From Pseudomonas fluorescens (GTDB lineage: Bacteria > Pseudomonadota > Gammaproteobacteria > Pseudomonadales > Pseudomonadaceae): a stretch of DNA of 64,000 bases. Location: the NCBI RefSeq assembly GCF_040448305.1, contig NZ_CP148752.1, forward strand, positions 4,836,001-4,900,000, given 5' to 3'. This document shows positions 51,701-58,545 of this stretch, one piece after another. A model generated the notes under the pieces. It ran no database searches and was not told the DNA's origin. It worked only from the letters and a program-made list of their open reading frames with translations. Made by a program: the position numbers and the translations under genes. How positions within the stretch are numbered: position 1 is the stretch's first letter; every line of letters starts with the position of its first letter.

Positions 51701-52011
51701 CGCAGGGTTTCATGCCGCGCCACCAGGCTGGCGAACGCCTGCTCCAGCGCCGACAGGTTCAGGCGCCCGGTCAGCCGCACCGCACCCGGCAGGTTGTAGG
51801 CGCCGCTGTGGGGATCCAGTTGCCAGAGAAACCACATGCGTTGCTGGGCGTACGACAGCGCCTGGCGATCCTCGGCCTCGATGCCGGCCGGAATCGGAAA
51901 ACGGGCGAAATCCACGCCCTCCTTGTGCAAGGCCGCAAGAAACATCTGGCGCTTTTCCAGGGGCAGCCCGATAAACCGGCGAGCAAGTTTCAAGGAGTCT
52001 TCAGCATTCAT
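42763..52011 (-). CDS. pvdI: Pyoverdine peptide synthetase, first peptide-chain NRPS (C-A-T-E-C-A-T-C)
   Basis: A 3082-residue NRPS that takes over the chromophore precursor made by PvdL (not in the window). Module 1: C with HHIVSDG (about residue 181), A (YTSGSTGKPKG near 660), T GGDSI (near 1047) and E with HHLAVDG (near 1228). Module 2: C (HHILMDG near 1683), A (YTSGSTGRPKG near 2145), T GGHSL (near 2546). A third C domain with HHIVADD (near 2737) ends the protein with no A domain behind it. Pocket residues are D-V-W-H-V-S-L-I-D (Ser) and D-G-E-D-H-G-T-V-V (Lys-like, moderately sure). It should add D-Ser and Lys, and the free C domain joins the next residue held by the interface-A-T protein. 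It is first in the minus-strand operon, with a PvdS-type promoter upstream. Confidence 0.94.
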   Translation of the reverse strand: MNAEDSLKLARRFIGLPLEKRQMFLAALHKEGVDFARFPIPAGIEAEDRQALSYAQQRMWFLWQLDPHSGAYNLPGAVRLTGRLNLSALEQAFASLVARHETLRTVFARQADDSLQQVPAAAPLRIEQVDFSALPANEREGAVAETAEQQSVLPFDLSTGPLLRVTLLKLAEQEHVLLLTLHHIVSDGWSMNVLIDEFIRCYDAFDAGAQPQLAALPIQYSDYALWQRRWLEAGEQARQLAYWQAQLGDKHPVLELPLDHSRPAMPSYRGTRYEFAVEAQLAEQLRGTAQRHNITLFMLLLGAFNALLHRYTGQTDIRVGAPIANRNRAEIEGLIGFFVNTQVLRTQLDGQTRVDDLLRAIKETALGAQAHQDLPFERLVEALKLERSLSHTPLFQVMYNHQPHVADMASVSTASGLELGSIDWQSRTTQFDLTLDTWEKGGKLHAALTYASDLFEADTIARMAGHWTRLLQAIVDDSTQEIGELPMLTVDEQQVLVRDWNRTAETYPVEQCMHQLIQAQARRTPDAPALVFGDRRLSYGQLDARSNQLAHCLREQGVGPDVLVGICVERSLEMVIALLAIHKAGGAYVPLDPEYPAERLAYMIEDSAIGLLLSQSTLIGALPTEGVKIIALDQEQDWLDGYSETCPLVEVHPLNLAYVIYTSGSTGKPKGAGNSHVALVNRLCWMQQAYGLDGSDSVLQKTPFSFDVSVWEFFWPLMTGARLVVAPPGAHREPAQLIRLIGDYGISTLHFVPSMLQAFIHEPGVEACTGLKRIVCSGEALPLDAQLQVFKKLPDAGLYNLYGPTEAAIDVTHWTCIDEGADSVPIGRPIANLRTHVLDAQLLPVPAGVAGELYLGGAGLARSYHRRPALSAERFVPCPFHDGARLYRTGDRVRQRADGVVEYLGRLDHQVKLRGLRIELGEIETRLMQHSLVREAVVLVQGGKHLVAYLVLENPDADAQWPQTLKAWLLGSLPEYMVPTYLMPLDALPVTANGKLDRKALPPPDAVPQQAFVAPQDALQTALAQIWQDVLGADLVGLEDNFFELGGDSIISIQVVSRARQAGIRLSPRDLFQYQTVRSLALVAAFDSRSTIDQGPVSGEVILTPAQHYFFEQAIAQRRHWNQSLLLTPREALNPEALERALVTVINHHDALRLRFIDGSEDGPEGWQQRHAAPVESAGLWLRQASSTEALTALCDEAQRSLDLADGPLLRALLVSLDDGSQRLLLVVHHLAVDGVSWRVLLEDLQLAYRQVALPEKTSAYQTWAAHLQQHAGTVPGQMPYWQAQLADARDLPCDNPQGSLQQRHGHKIESTLDAELTRLLLQQAPAAYRTQVNDLLLTALARVICRWSGQGSTLIQLEGHGREDLGDDIDLSRTVGWFTSLFPLRLQPEAGAANSIKSIKEQLRAIPGKGLGYGVLRYLGEPAQRQALQDLPVPRITFNYLGQFDRQFDDAALFVPAPESGGQAQGDDAPLANWLSVEGQVYGGQLSLQWGFSRDMFAESTVQRLADAYTEELKTLIEHCCTTTAGQVTPSDFPLARVTQAQLDALPVAALAIEDVYPLTPMQQGMLFHTLYEPQAEAYINQLRLDIQGLELAAFGRAWQAAINRHDILRSSFHWLGLECAHQVIHRQIDLQLQVIEAADIDLDALAVEERSRGFELSAAPLFRLLLVRRGSEDWHLIHTSHHILMDGWSNAQLLGEVIQHYAGQTLARPLGQYRDYLGWIQQQPLLAAEQFWKQALAPLETPTLLAQALPAPAEGRGMGEHQLSLESAALQRLSDFARQQKVTLNTLLQGAWGLLLQRYTGQSCVAFGATIAGRSAPLPGIEQQLGLFINTLPIIAAPQAGQSVAQWLNDLQALNLSLREFEHVPLYDIQGWAGQQGALFDSLLVFENFPVAEALKQGAPAGLTFGALRNHEITSYPLTLGIEVGATLRLDFSFDRTRFSAAQISQLGASLLQVLAQFVAQPQQTLGAVSLLDAQAQAQVIRGSHPPAPQLDSPLLAHQRFEQQAARTPDALAVMVGEERLTYAQLNAQANQLAHRLRAQGVAPGQRVGLSVRRNAQMIVSLMAILKAGAGYVPLDPDYPAERLAYMIEDSGMDLLLAQPGLLVDVTLPQGLPRLALEPDAGTGYCTDNLVNLASAEDLAYLIYTSGSTGRPKGVCLAHAALREFCVIAADYSQLTPQDRVLQFATFSFDGFVEQCYPPLCVGAALVMRGDELWDTDTLYRQIIEQGVTLADLPAAYWFLLTQEWAAQPQRDKGRLRQVHVGGEAMSLEGLKLWHAAGLGDVRLLNTYGPTEATVVSSTHECTLADTRNQIGVPIGKALPGRALYVLDSEGHLLPAGCVGELCIGGDAGLAQHYHQRPGLSAERFTADPFSSTPGARLYRSGDLARYREDGALEYLGRIDHQVKIRGFRVELGELEAHLQGLPMISEAAVLVHEGVGGKQLIGYVVPTSDELLDADARQLTDTVRRALGERLPDYMLPAQLVLLAALPLNRNGKLDRAALPAPEVWEATAGTAPQGELEIELAQIWRQVLQVSRVDRENSFFELGGHSLLATQIVSQIRQRLGRSVSLRSLFEHPRLVDFAVQVQTLQHSCERPALVADTSGERQPLSFAQQRLWFLWNLEPDSSMYNMPGALRLRGELNLDALRLTFETLVQRHAVLRTTFYEEDGQAWQRVHGQLPLSFEASDLRHRPAPDVEAQQLAREEVARPFDLRHGPLLRVRVLRVADDEHVLLLTVHHIVADDWSFRVLINEFVTLYPTLNRGQTPQLPAHSVQYADFAKWQRQWLEQGGELQRQLDYWQQRLAEPQAVLELPVDGDGRAAQEGASAHFTFSGELSQQLRDFAQQRDLSLFMLLLASFTLVLRQRTEVSRVRIGTDIANRNQAELEEMVGFFVNQLVLQVEVDTEQSAAQLLEACRRAVLEASDHQDLPFERLVEALRLPRRAGRSPLFDIKLIYQEGVGRLPSMEGLQVEDFPSGRQAAEIGMVAAFYNDAQHIHLSFETPVGQYLPSTLESLFEQIRAVLEALIRADGVQVGELLDLAAEVQRRADARLNEQRKALLGGAMAIKRRSANRGAPAAQSAAD

Positions 52012-52066
52012 CTATCGGCATCCGCATCAGTAGGCAGCAGGCGCAAGGGCGCGTCGTCCCTATAAA

Positions 52067-52090
52067 ACGAATGCAGGCGGGAAAAATTAG
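52067..52090 (-). promoter_or_regulatory. PvdS-type promoter of the NRPS operon
   Basis: The minus strand reads CTAAT, 16 bases, CGT. Aligned on TAATT, as at pvdM, the spacer is 15 bases. It ends 55 bases before the NRPS start codon. The match is slightly weaker than at the other pvd genes. Confidence 0.7.
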
Positions 52091-52151
52091 CGGATGGGGA
52101 CAAGTATCAGGAGGGAGTGAAACGCGGAATTCAGGGTTGCTGAAAATCAAA

Positions 52152-52243
52152 ATGTGGGAGCGAGCTTGCTCGCGATAGCAGTGTGTCAGGCACCATTATT
52201 GTCGGCTGACACGACGCCATCGCGAGCAAGCTCGCTCCCACAG
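52152..52243. repeat. REPIN between the NRPS operon and the type II thioesterase gene
   Basis: Inverted REP units at 52152-52178 and 52216-52243 with GAGCTTGCTC cores. The left spacer part TAGCAGTGTGTCAGGCA recurs in the REPIN at 53076-53170. Confidence 0.9.
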
Positions 52244-52269
52244 GGGGCGGGTGAAATTTGGGAGTGGTG

Positions 52270-53004
52270 TTAAACCACGGCAGCCATGGAATACCGCCGA
52301 TGATGCACCTCAAGCTGATCCTTGATCACCCGCAGTACCTTGGCCTCTTGCTCATGGATGAAGAAGTGCCCGCCCGCCAGCATGTCCACCGAAAAACTGC
52401 CACGGGTTTCCTGGCTCCAGCCGATCAACTGTTCAGCGGTGGCGCGGTCGGTCTTGCCGCCGAGCACGTGCACCGGGCACTTGAGCAACGGCCGCTGCAC
52501 CGGTTCGAAACGTCCGCACAGCAGGAAGTCCGCGCGCAGCACCGGCAGGGTCAGGCTCATCAACTCTTCGTTGGCCAGGATCTCTTCGCTGGTGCCGTTG
52601 AGGGTGCGCAGTTGCTCGATCAGTTCGGCGTCGCTTTTAGGCTGGGCAAAGCCCCGGTCGTAGTCGGCGCGCAGGGTCGGCGCGGCGGTGCCCGAGGCGA
52701 ACAGCGCTACCGGTTCCGGGCAACCCAGGGAGCGAAATGCGTGGGCCATCTCGCAGGCCAGCAACGCGCCCATGCTGTGGCCGAACAGCGCGTAAGGCGC
52801 CTTCAGCGTGGCTTTTTGTTCCTGGGCCAATTGCAGCGCCAGGCGGCGCATGTCGGTGTGCAAGGGCTCGCCGTACCGCACGCCGCGCCCCGGCAGTTCC
52901 ACCGGTTGCAGCGTGAGCCACTGCGGCAGCTTGCGCCGCCAACGGCTATAGACCATGGCACTCGCGCCCGAATAGGGCAGGCACAGCAATGTCAGCGGGG
53001 TCAC
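52270..53004 (-). CDS. Type II thioesterase of pyoverdine synthesis
   Basis: A 244-residue stand-alone alpha/beta-hydrolase thioesterase of the GrsT/PvdG kind. The nucleophile is Ser77 in GHSMG, the N-terminus LLCLPYSGASA is typical of the family, and the catalytic His is in GGHFFIH near residue 220. Such enzymes remove wrong acyl or aminoacyl groups from NRPS carrier domains. The start is a GTG at 53004 with GAGGAAA upstream. It has its own PvdS-type promoter 33 bases upstream and sits directly in front of the NRPS operon on the same strand. It could correspond to PA2411 or PvdG of P. aeruginosa; I cannot tell which. Confidence 0.92.
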   Translation of the reverse strand: MTPLTLLCLPYSGASAMVYSRWRRKLPQWLTLQPVELPGRGVRYGEPLHTDMRRLALQLAQEQKATLKAPYALFGHSMGALLACEMAHAFRSLGCPEPVALFASGTAAPTLRADYDRGFAQPKSDAELIEQLRTLNGTSEEILANEELMSLTLPVLRADFLLCGRFEPVQRPLLKCPVHVLGGKTDRATAEQLIGWSQETRGSFSVDMLAGGHFFIHEQEAKVLRVIKDQLEVHHRRYSMAAVV

Positions 53005-53036
53005 CGGGTTTTCCTCGAGAGTTGTCTGTAAAGAGA

Positions 53037-53060
53037 ACGGATGAGGTGTGCCGGGAATTA
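53037..53060 (-). promoter_or_regulatory. PvdS iron-starvation promoter of the type II thioesterase gene
   Basis: Minus-strand TAATT, 16 bases, CGT, one mismatch to consensus. It has the same variant and spacing as the pvdM site. Confidence 0.78.
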
Positions 53061-53075
53061 GTTATACAGAGATCC

Positions 53076-53170
53076 CTTGTAGGAGCGAGCCTGCTCGCGA
53101 TAGCAGTGTGTCAGGCACTGATGATGTCGACTGATAGTCCGCTATCGCGAGCAGGCTCGCTCCTACAGGG
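53076..53170. repeat. REPIN between the thioesterase and MFS genes
   Basis: Inverted REP units of the GTAGGAGCGAGC type at 53078-53102 and 53142-53170. It begins 15 bases beyond the thioesterase promoter element. Confidence 0.9.
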
Positions 53171-53193
53171 GACTATCCCCGATGGCTTGATCT

Positions 53194-54366
53194 TCATTTC
53201 AGATGGCGATAACTCGGAATCGCCGAACCGAGTACCACTGCCCCCGCCGCAATCGCCAGCCAGAACCCGCTGCGCGCGCCGAAGGCGTCCACCAGCCAAC
53301 CGGAGCCCGCGGCGCCGATCGCCACGCCGATGCTCAGGCCGGTGACCAGCCAGGTCAGGCCTTCGGTGAGTTTGGCCGGCGGCACGATCTGCTCCACCAG
53401 GGCCATGGCGACAATCAGCGTCGGCGCGAAAAACAGGCCGGCGACAAACACCGCCAGGGACAAGCCGAAAATGTTCGTCGCCAGTAGCAACGGCAAGGTG
53501 GTCACCGCCGTCGCCACCCCGCCGTACAGGAACAGGCGCGCCAGCGGCACTTTCGAGCGCAGTGCGCCGAACGCCAACCCGGCCAGGCACGAGCCGATGG
53601 CGTACACCGACAGCACGATGCTTGCCGCCGCCGGTTGGCCCTGATGTTGCGCGAAGGCGACGCTGACCACGTCGACCACGCCGACGATGGTGCCCATGGC
53701 CACCATCAACAGCATCAGCAGCTGAATGTCGCGAGAGCGGATGATCGAGCCTTGATGGTGTTCTTCATGGGGATGCACCGGCGGTTCCGTGCTGCGCTGC
53801 AAGACGAACGCGGTGACGCCGATGGCCAGCGCCAGCAAGGCCGCCAGCGGCCCGGCCTCGGGGAATGCCACCACGCACAACCCCACCGACAGTGGCGGCC
53901 CGACGATGAAGCAGACTTCGTCCAGCACCGACTCCAGGGCGTAGGCGGTCTGCAACTCGGGACGGCCGCGATACACCTCGGTCCAGCGTGCACGGACCAT
54001 CGCCGACATGCTCGGCATGCAACCAGCCAGCGCGGCGAAGACAAACAGCGTCCAGTTGGGTGCCTGCAACCGCGTGCACAGCAACAGCAGCAACAGTGCC
54101 CCACCGCCGAGCAGTGCCGATACCGGTAGAATCCGCCCCTGGCCATATCGATCCACCAGCCGCGAAACCTGCGGCGCACAAAAGGCCGTGGCCAGGGCGA
54201 ACGTCGCCGCCACCGCGCCGGCCATTGCGTAGCCACCCTGCAACTGCGAAAGCATGGTGATCAGGCCGATGCCGGTCATGGAAATCGGCATGCGCGCGAT
54301 CATCCCGGCCAGCACGAAGGCGCCGCTGCCGGGGGCTTTGAATAGTTCGCGGTAGGGGTTGGCCAT
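53194..54366 (-). CDS. Major facilitator superfamily transporter
   Basis: A 390-residue MFS protein with twelve predicted membrane helices. The loop 2-3 signature SRLVDRYGQGRI follows the second helix, and a His/Glu-rich cytoplasmic loop (PPVHPHEEHH) separates the two halves. The start ATG at 54366 gives MANPYRELFKAPGSGAFVL; the open frame extends 69 codons upstream through a REP sequence, which is not coding. It may be a drug or metabolite exporter. It lies upstream of the pyoverdine thioesterase on the same strand but is separated by a REPIN and by a separate PvdS-type promoter, so a pyoverdine role is not shown. Confidence 0.88.
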   Translation of the reverse strand: MANPYRELFKAPGSGAFVLAGMIARMPISMTGIGLITMLSQLQGGYAMAGAVAATFALATAFCAPQVSRLVDRYGQGRILPVSALLGGGALLLLLLCTRLQAPNWTLFVFAALAGCMPSMSAMVRARWTEVYRGRPELQTAYALESVLDEVCFIVGPPLSVGLCVVAFPEAGPLAALLALAIGVTAFVLQRSTEPPVHPHEEHHQGSIIRSRDIQLLMLLMVAMGTIVGVVDVVSVAFAQHQGQPAAASIVLSVYAIGSCLAGLAFGALRSKVPLARLFLYGGVATAVTTLPLLLATNIFGLSLAVFVAGLFFAPTLIVAMALVEQIVPPAKLTEGLTWLVTGLSIGVAIGAAGSGWLVDAFGARSGFWLAIAAGAVVLGSAIPSYRHLK

Positions 54367-54452
54367 GGGACGGGTCTCATCAGGGGACTGCACGTTGCCA
54401 TAACGGCTGATTGTGGGGGAAGCGTGGAATTGTTGGCTGTATGTGAAGGCCC

Positions 54453-54540
54453 CTTCGCGAGCAGGCTCGCTCCTACAGTTGATTTGTGTACGCCGTCCAA
54501 TGTGGGAGCGGCGGTGCGGCGATCCGACTTGCCCGCGAAG
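54453..54540. repeat. REP element with a decayed partner
   Basis: A clean REP unit (TTCGCGAGCAGGCTCGCTCC) at 54453-54478 faces a degraded one at 54501-54540 (TGTGGGAGCGGCGGTG then GCCCGCGAAG). This looks like an old REPIN losing one arm. Confidence 0.75.
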
Positions 54541-54637
54541 GGGACAGCAAAACCACCACAACCACCCCGCCAAGTGAACTCTCGGCCACCCAAACCAGTC
54601 AGCTATTTAGGCCCCCGGTTCCCGGAGTTTCGCGACA

Positions 54638-56461
54638 ATGGTTGATCCCCCCGAACGCCAACGCCCCATCGACGCCCACGGCATCATCGGCGATATGCGC
54701 AGCGCGGCGCTGGTCAACGACAAGGGCAGCGTGGATTTTTTCTGCTGGCCGGAGTTCGACAGTCCGTCGATCTTCTGCTCGCTGTTGGACACCCCCGAAG
54801 CGGGGATTTTCCAGTTGTCACCGGACTTGCCCGACGCCCGACACGAACAAATCTACCTGCCCGACACCAATGTACTGCTGACCCGCTGGCTCAGTGATCG
54901 CGCCGTGGTCGAAGTCACCGACCTGCTGCCCGTCGGCGACACCGAGGATGACCTGCCGCTGCTGATGCGACGGATCCGTGTGGTCAGCGGCCGCGCCACC
55001 TTCCACATGCGCTGCGCCGTGCGCCATGACTACGCCCGCGCCCACACTCGCGCACGCCAGAACAAACAGGACGTGATGTTTGAGGCTGTCGGCCAACCGA
55101 CTCTGCGGCTCTCTTCGGATCAGGCATTGCGCATCGACGCGAATGTGGCGGTCGCCGAGTTCACCCTCGAACAGGACCAGACCGGTCAGTTCCTGCTCGG
55201 CGCCCTCGACGATCCGCGCTTCAAGGAAGGCGCGGCGCAATTGTGCCTGGAGCGCACCCTGAAGTTCTGGCGCGACTGGATCGGCCAGTCCAACTACCGC
55301 GGCCGCTGGCGCGAAATGGTCAACCGCTCAGCCCTGGCGATGAAGCTGCTGACCTCGCGCAAACACGGCGCCATTCTCGCCGCCGCCACCTTCGGCCTGC
55401 CGGAAAGCCCGGGTGGCGCACGCAACTGGGACTATCGCTTCACCTGGATCCGCGACGCCTCGTTCACCGTCTATGCATTCATGCGCCTGGGCTTCGTCGA
55501 AGAAGCCAACGCCTACATGCGCTGGTTGCGCGGGCGGGTCAGCGACTGCCGGGGCAAGCCGATGAAACTCAATATCCTGTATGCCATCGACGGTCGCCAG
55601 GAGCTGCCGGAGATCGAGCTGGCGCACCTGTCCGGTCATGGTGGCGCACAACCGGTGCGCATCGGCAATCAGGCTTACGAACAGGTCCAACTCGATATCT
55701 TTGGCGAGCTGATGGACGCGATTTACCTGGTCAACAAATACGGCGAAGCCATCTCCCATGAAGGCTGGAAACACACGGTGGAGGTGATCGATCAGGTTTG
55801 CGAAACCTGGGAGCAAAAGGATGTCGGGATCTGGGAGATGCGCGGCGCGCAATACCATTTCCTGCATTCACGGCTGATGTGCTGGGTCGCCCTGGACCGC
55901 GCCATCCGCCTCGCTTCAAAACGCTCGCTGCCGGCACCCTTCGCGCGCTGGGACCAGACCCGCCAGGCGATCTACGCCGACATCTGGGAGAACTTCTGGT
56001 GCGAGGAACGCGGACATTTCGTCCAGCACATCGGCGGCACCGGCCTGGACGGTTCGATGCTGCTGATGCCGCTGGTGCGTTTCGTCAGCGCCCGCGACCC
56101 GCGCTGGCTGGCGACCCTGCAAGCCATCGAAAAGAGCCTGGTGCGCGACGGCATGATCTACCGCTACCGCAACGATGACAGCCAGATCGACGGCCTGCCC
56201 GGCAGCGAAGGCGCCTTCGCCGCCTGCTCGTTCTGGTACGTCGAATGCCTGGCCCGCGCCGGCCAGCTCGACAAGGCCCACCTGGAGTTCGAACAACTGC
56301 TCAGGTACGCCAACCCGCTGGGGTTGTATGCCGAAGAGTTCGACAGCCATGGGCGGCACATGGGCAACACGCCGCAGGCGCTGACGCATCTAGCGTTGAT
56401 CAGTGCGGCGTGCTTTCTGGATCGGAGGTTGAGTGGGGAGAAGGTTATTTGGCAGCCGTGA
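54638..56461 (+). CDS. Glycoside hydrolase family 15 protein (glucoamylase/trehalase-like)
   Basis: A 607-residue GH15 protein. The N-terminal beta-sandwich begins with IDAHGIIGDMRSAALVNDKG and VDFFCWPEFDSPSIF. The (alpha/alpha)6 catalytic part carries GGARNWDYRFTWIRDASFT (about residues 265-283), LAHLSGHGGAQPVRIGNQA and DGLPGSEGAFAACSFWYVE. It ends with NTPQALTHLALISAA. Bacterial members of this type hydrolyse trehalose or alpha-glucans in the cytoplasm; there is no signal peptide. It stands alone on the plus strand and is convergent with the GlxA-type regulator. The exact substrate is not evident. Confidence 0.9.
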   Translation: MVDPPERQRPIDAHGIIGDMRSAALVNDKGSVDFFCWPEFDSPSIFCSLLDTPEAGIFQLSPDLPDARHEQIYLPDTNVLLTRWLSDRAVVEVTDLLPVGDTEDDLPLLMRRIRVVSGRATFHMRCAVRHDYARAHTRARQNKQDVMFEAVGQPTLRLSSDQALRIDANVAVAEFTLEQDQTGQFLLGALDDPRFKEGAAQLCLERTLKFWRDWIGQSNYRGRWREMVNRSALAMKLLTSRKHGAILAAATFGLPESPGGARNWDYRFTWIRDASFTVYAFMRLGFVEEANAYMRWLRGRVSDCRGKPMKLNILYAIDGRQELPEIELAHLSGHGGAQPVRIGNQAYEQVQLDIFGELMDAIYLVNKYGEAISHEGWKHTVEVIDQVCETWEQKDVGIWEMRGAQYHFLHSRLMCWVALDRAIRLASKRSLPAPFARWDQTRQAIYADIWENFWCEERGHFVQHIGGTGLDGSMLLMPLVRFVSARDPRWLATLQAIEKSLVRDGMIYRYRNDDSQIDGLPGSEGAFAACSFWYVECLARAGQLDKAHLEFEQLLRYANPLGLYAEEFDSHGRHMGNTPQALTHLALISAACFLDRRLSGEKVIWQP

Positions 56462-56500
56462 ATACAGGTAAACAATATTCGAACTCAGGCAGAAGGTGGC

Positions 56501-57484
56501 TCAAGACACCACTGGATCTGCGCCAGCACTGACCGAAAACCGCTCCCGATAAGCCTGTGGCGTCACGCCCATGGCCCGCAGGAAGCTGCGGCGCAGGGTT
56601 TCTTCGCTGCCGAAGCCGCATTGCACCGCCACCCGTTTGATCGGCACACCGGTATCGCTGAGCAAACGCCGCGCTGTTTCGACGCGGATCAGTTCGATGG
56701 CCCGGGCCGGGGTCTGGCCGGTGTCGGCGCGGTAGTGGCGCACGAAGCTGCGTTCGCTCATGCCGGCCTGCAAGGCCAGGGTCGGGATGCCCAGGTCGTG
56801 GGTCAGGTTTTCGCTGATCCAGGCGTGAAGTTCGTCGAAACGGTTGCCTTCCTGTTGCAGGGACAGGGTCACGCTGAATTGCGACTGGCCACCCGGGCGC
56901 TTGAGAAACACCACCAGTTGCCGGGCGACTTCGAGGGCCATACTGCGCCCGAGGTCTTGTTCGACCATGGCCAACGCCAGGTCGATGCCGGCTGTCACCC
57001 CGGCCGAGGTCCAGACCGGGCCGTCGTTGATGAAGATCGGGTTGGGCTCCACGTGCAGTTTCGGATGCTGCTGCGCCAGTTGCTCGCAACGGGTCCAGTG
57101 GGTGACCACGCGCCGGCCATCGAGCCAGCCGCTGGCCGCCAGCAAGAACGCACCTGTGCACACCGAGGAAACCCGCCGGCAACCACGGGCATGTTCGCGC
57201 ACCCAGGCGACCAACGGCGCATCTTCAGCCGCTGCGTAAACACCCCAGCCACCGGCGATGATCAGGGTATCGGTGCCCTCCTCCGGTAACGTTTCGGCCA
57301 ACAGCGCCAAGCCCGCCGACGACATCACCGCCCCGCCGCCGCTGGCAATCACCGTCGGCGCGTAGGGTGGCGGCAGGCCTTGCTGGCGGGCTATGTCGTT
57401 GGCCGAAGCGAATACCTGCAACGGCCCGGTGACGTCGAGCAATTGCACGTTGGCGAAAGCGAGCACATGGATGGTTTTCGACAT
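56501..57484 (-). CDS. GlxA-family AraC-type transcriptional regulator
   Basis: A 327-residue regulator. The N-terminal DJ-1/PfpI-like domain (residues 1-180) has the nucleophile-elbow Cys109 in SVCTGAF and the preceding IIAGGWGVY. The C-terminal AraC DNA-binding domain has two helix-turn-helix units, seen in LALQAGMSERSFVRHYRADT and KRVAVQCGFGSEETLRRSF, ending with MGVTPQAYRERF. It is divergent from the isonitrile hydratase gene with an 89-base gap, which suggests that it controls that gene and itself. The DJ-1 domain may bind a related small molecule. Confidence 0.92.
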   Translation of the reverse strand: MSKTIHVLAFANVQLLDVTGPLQVFASANDIARQQGLPPPYAPTVIASGGGAVMSSAGLALLAETLPEEGTDTLIIAGGWGVYAAAEDAPLVAWVREHARGCRRVSSVCTGAFLLAASGWLDGRRVVTHWTRCEQLAQQHPKLHVEPNPIFINDGPVWTSAGVTAGIDLALAMVEQDLGRSMALEVARQLVVFLKRPGGQSQFSVTLSLQQEGNRFDELHAWISENLTHDLGIPTLALQAGMSERSFVRHYRADTGQTPARAIELIRVETARRLLSDTGVPIKRVAVQCGFGSEETLRRSFLRAMGVTPQAYRERFSVSAGADPVVS

Positions 57485-57573
57485 TTGGCGTAATTCGTGG
57501 GGATATTGGCGTATGCGCCAAAGCCTACGAGCCTAAAGTCAAACCGTCCACCCACTTCACGAGAAAGAACACC

Positions 57574-58260
57574 ATGACGTTGCAGATCGGTTTTCTGTTG
57601 TTTCCACAGGTCCAGCAACTGGACCTGACCGGCCCTTACGACGTACTGGCCTCGCTGCCGGATGTGAAAGTGCATCTGATCTGGAAAGACCTGATGCCGG
57701 TCACCGCCAGCACCGGCCTGCTGTTGAAACCCACCACCACCTTCGACGATTGCCCGGCACTGGATGTGATCTGTGTGCCCGGTGGCAGTGGCGTCGGCCC
57801 CTTGATGGAAGATGACCAGACCCTGGACTTTCTCAAGGCCCAGGCCGCCAACGCCCGCTACATCACTTCGGTGTGCACCGGCTCGCTGGTGCTGGGCGCG
57901 GCGGGATTGCTCAAGGGCAAACGCGCCACCACTCACTGGGCGTATCACGAATTGCTCAAGCCGCTGGGTGCAATCGCGGTGCAAGGCCGGGTGGTTCGCG
58001 ACGGCAATCTGTTGACCGGTGGCGGTATCACCGCCGGTATCGACTTCGCCCTGACCCTGGCCGCCGAGCTGTTCGACCAGGCCACCGCCGAGCTGGTGCA
58101 GTTGCAACTGGAATACGCCCCGGCCCCGCCGTTTAGCGCGGGCAGCCCCGAGACGGCACCGGCCAGTGTGCTGGAAGAGGCTCGCCAGCGGGCTGCCGGC
58201 TCGTTGAAGCTGCGGGCGCAGATCACCGAGCGCGCGGCGGCAAAACTCGACCGACAGTGA
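57574..58260 (+). CDS. inhA: Isonitrile hydratase (DJ-1/PfpI superfamily)
   Basis: A 228-residue DJ-1-fold enzyme closely like the isonitrile hydratase InhA of Pseudomonas putida, in both sequence as I remember it and exact length. The catalytic Cys is residue 101 in SVCTGS, the same number as the essential Cys of InhA. GPYDVLASLPDVKVHLIWK and GGGITAGIDFALTLAAELFD are typical. The enzyme hydrates isonitriles (R-NC) to N-substituted formamides in the cytoplasm. The neighbouring GlxA-type regulator is divergent. A clear terminator follows. Confidence 0.9.
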   Translation: MTLQIGFLLFPQVQQLDLTGPYDVLASLPDVKVHLIWKDLMPVTASTGLLLKPTTTFDDCPALDVICVPGGSGVGPLMEDDQTLDFLKAQAANARYITSVCTGSLVLGAAGLLKGKRATTHWAYHELLKPLGAIAVQGRVVRDGNLLTGGGITAGIDFALTLAAELFDQATAELVQLQLEYAPAPPFSAGSPETAPASVLEEARQRAAGSLKLRAQITERAAAKLDRQ

Positions 58261-58316
58261 AGAAATGGCGGCGGGAACCCGTTTCTTGCCGCCACGACGT
58301 TTCTTGCGCCCACACA

Positions 58317-58342
58317 AAAACCCGCCGAAGCGGGTTTTTCCA
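58317..58342 (+). terminator. Rho-independent terminator after inhA
   Basis: AAACCCGC-CGAA-GCGGGTTTTT: a seven-pair stem with a tetraloop and a T run, 57 bases after the inhA stop. It is nearly symmetric, so it may also serve the minus strand. Beyond it, to 58545, I see no gene. Confidence 0.88.
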
Positions 58343-58545
58343 AGACCATGACGACTCCTTGTCGTAGCGTTCCTTGCAGATGGTCGATCATCCATGATCC
58401 TGAGCACATCCTGTGCTTCAGTGGGTGAGGCGAGAATACGCATCGGATCCAATTTGTAACAGGCGACATTGCTACCATCGCGTGTAAGACATTCGCTATA
58501 AGCCGCCTTCCGAAACCCTTGAACGCCTCAGGTTTCGAGCCGACT

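Noticed and set aside
48499..52065. A 1188-codon open frame on the plus strand, antisense to the first NRPS gene
   Set aside because: It is a GC-rich shadow of the NRPS frame: His/Gln/Arg-rich, without domains, and running through the promoter of the opposite gene. The same holds for the 1275-codon frame at 30386-34213 and other long antisense frames over the NRPS genes.
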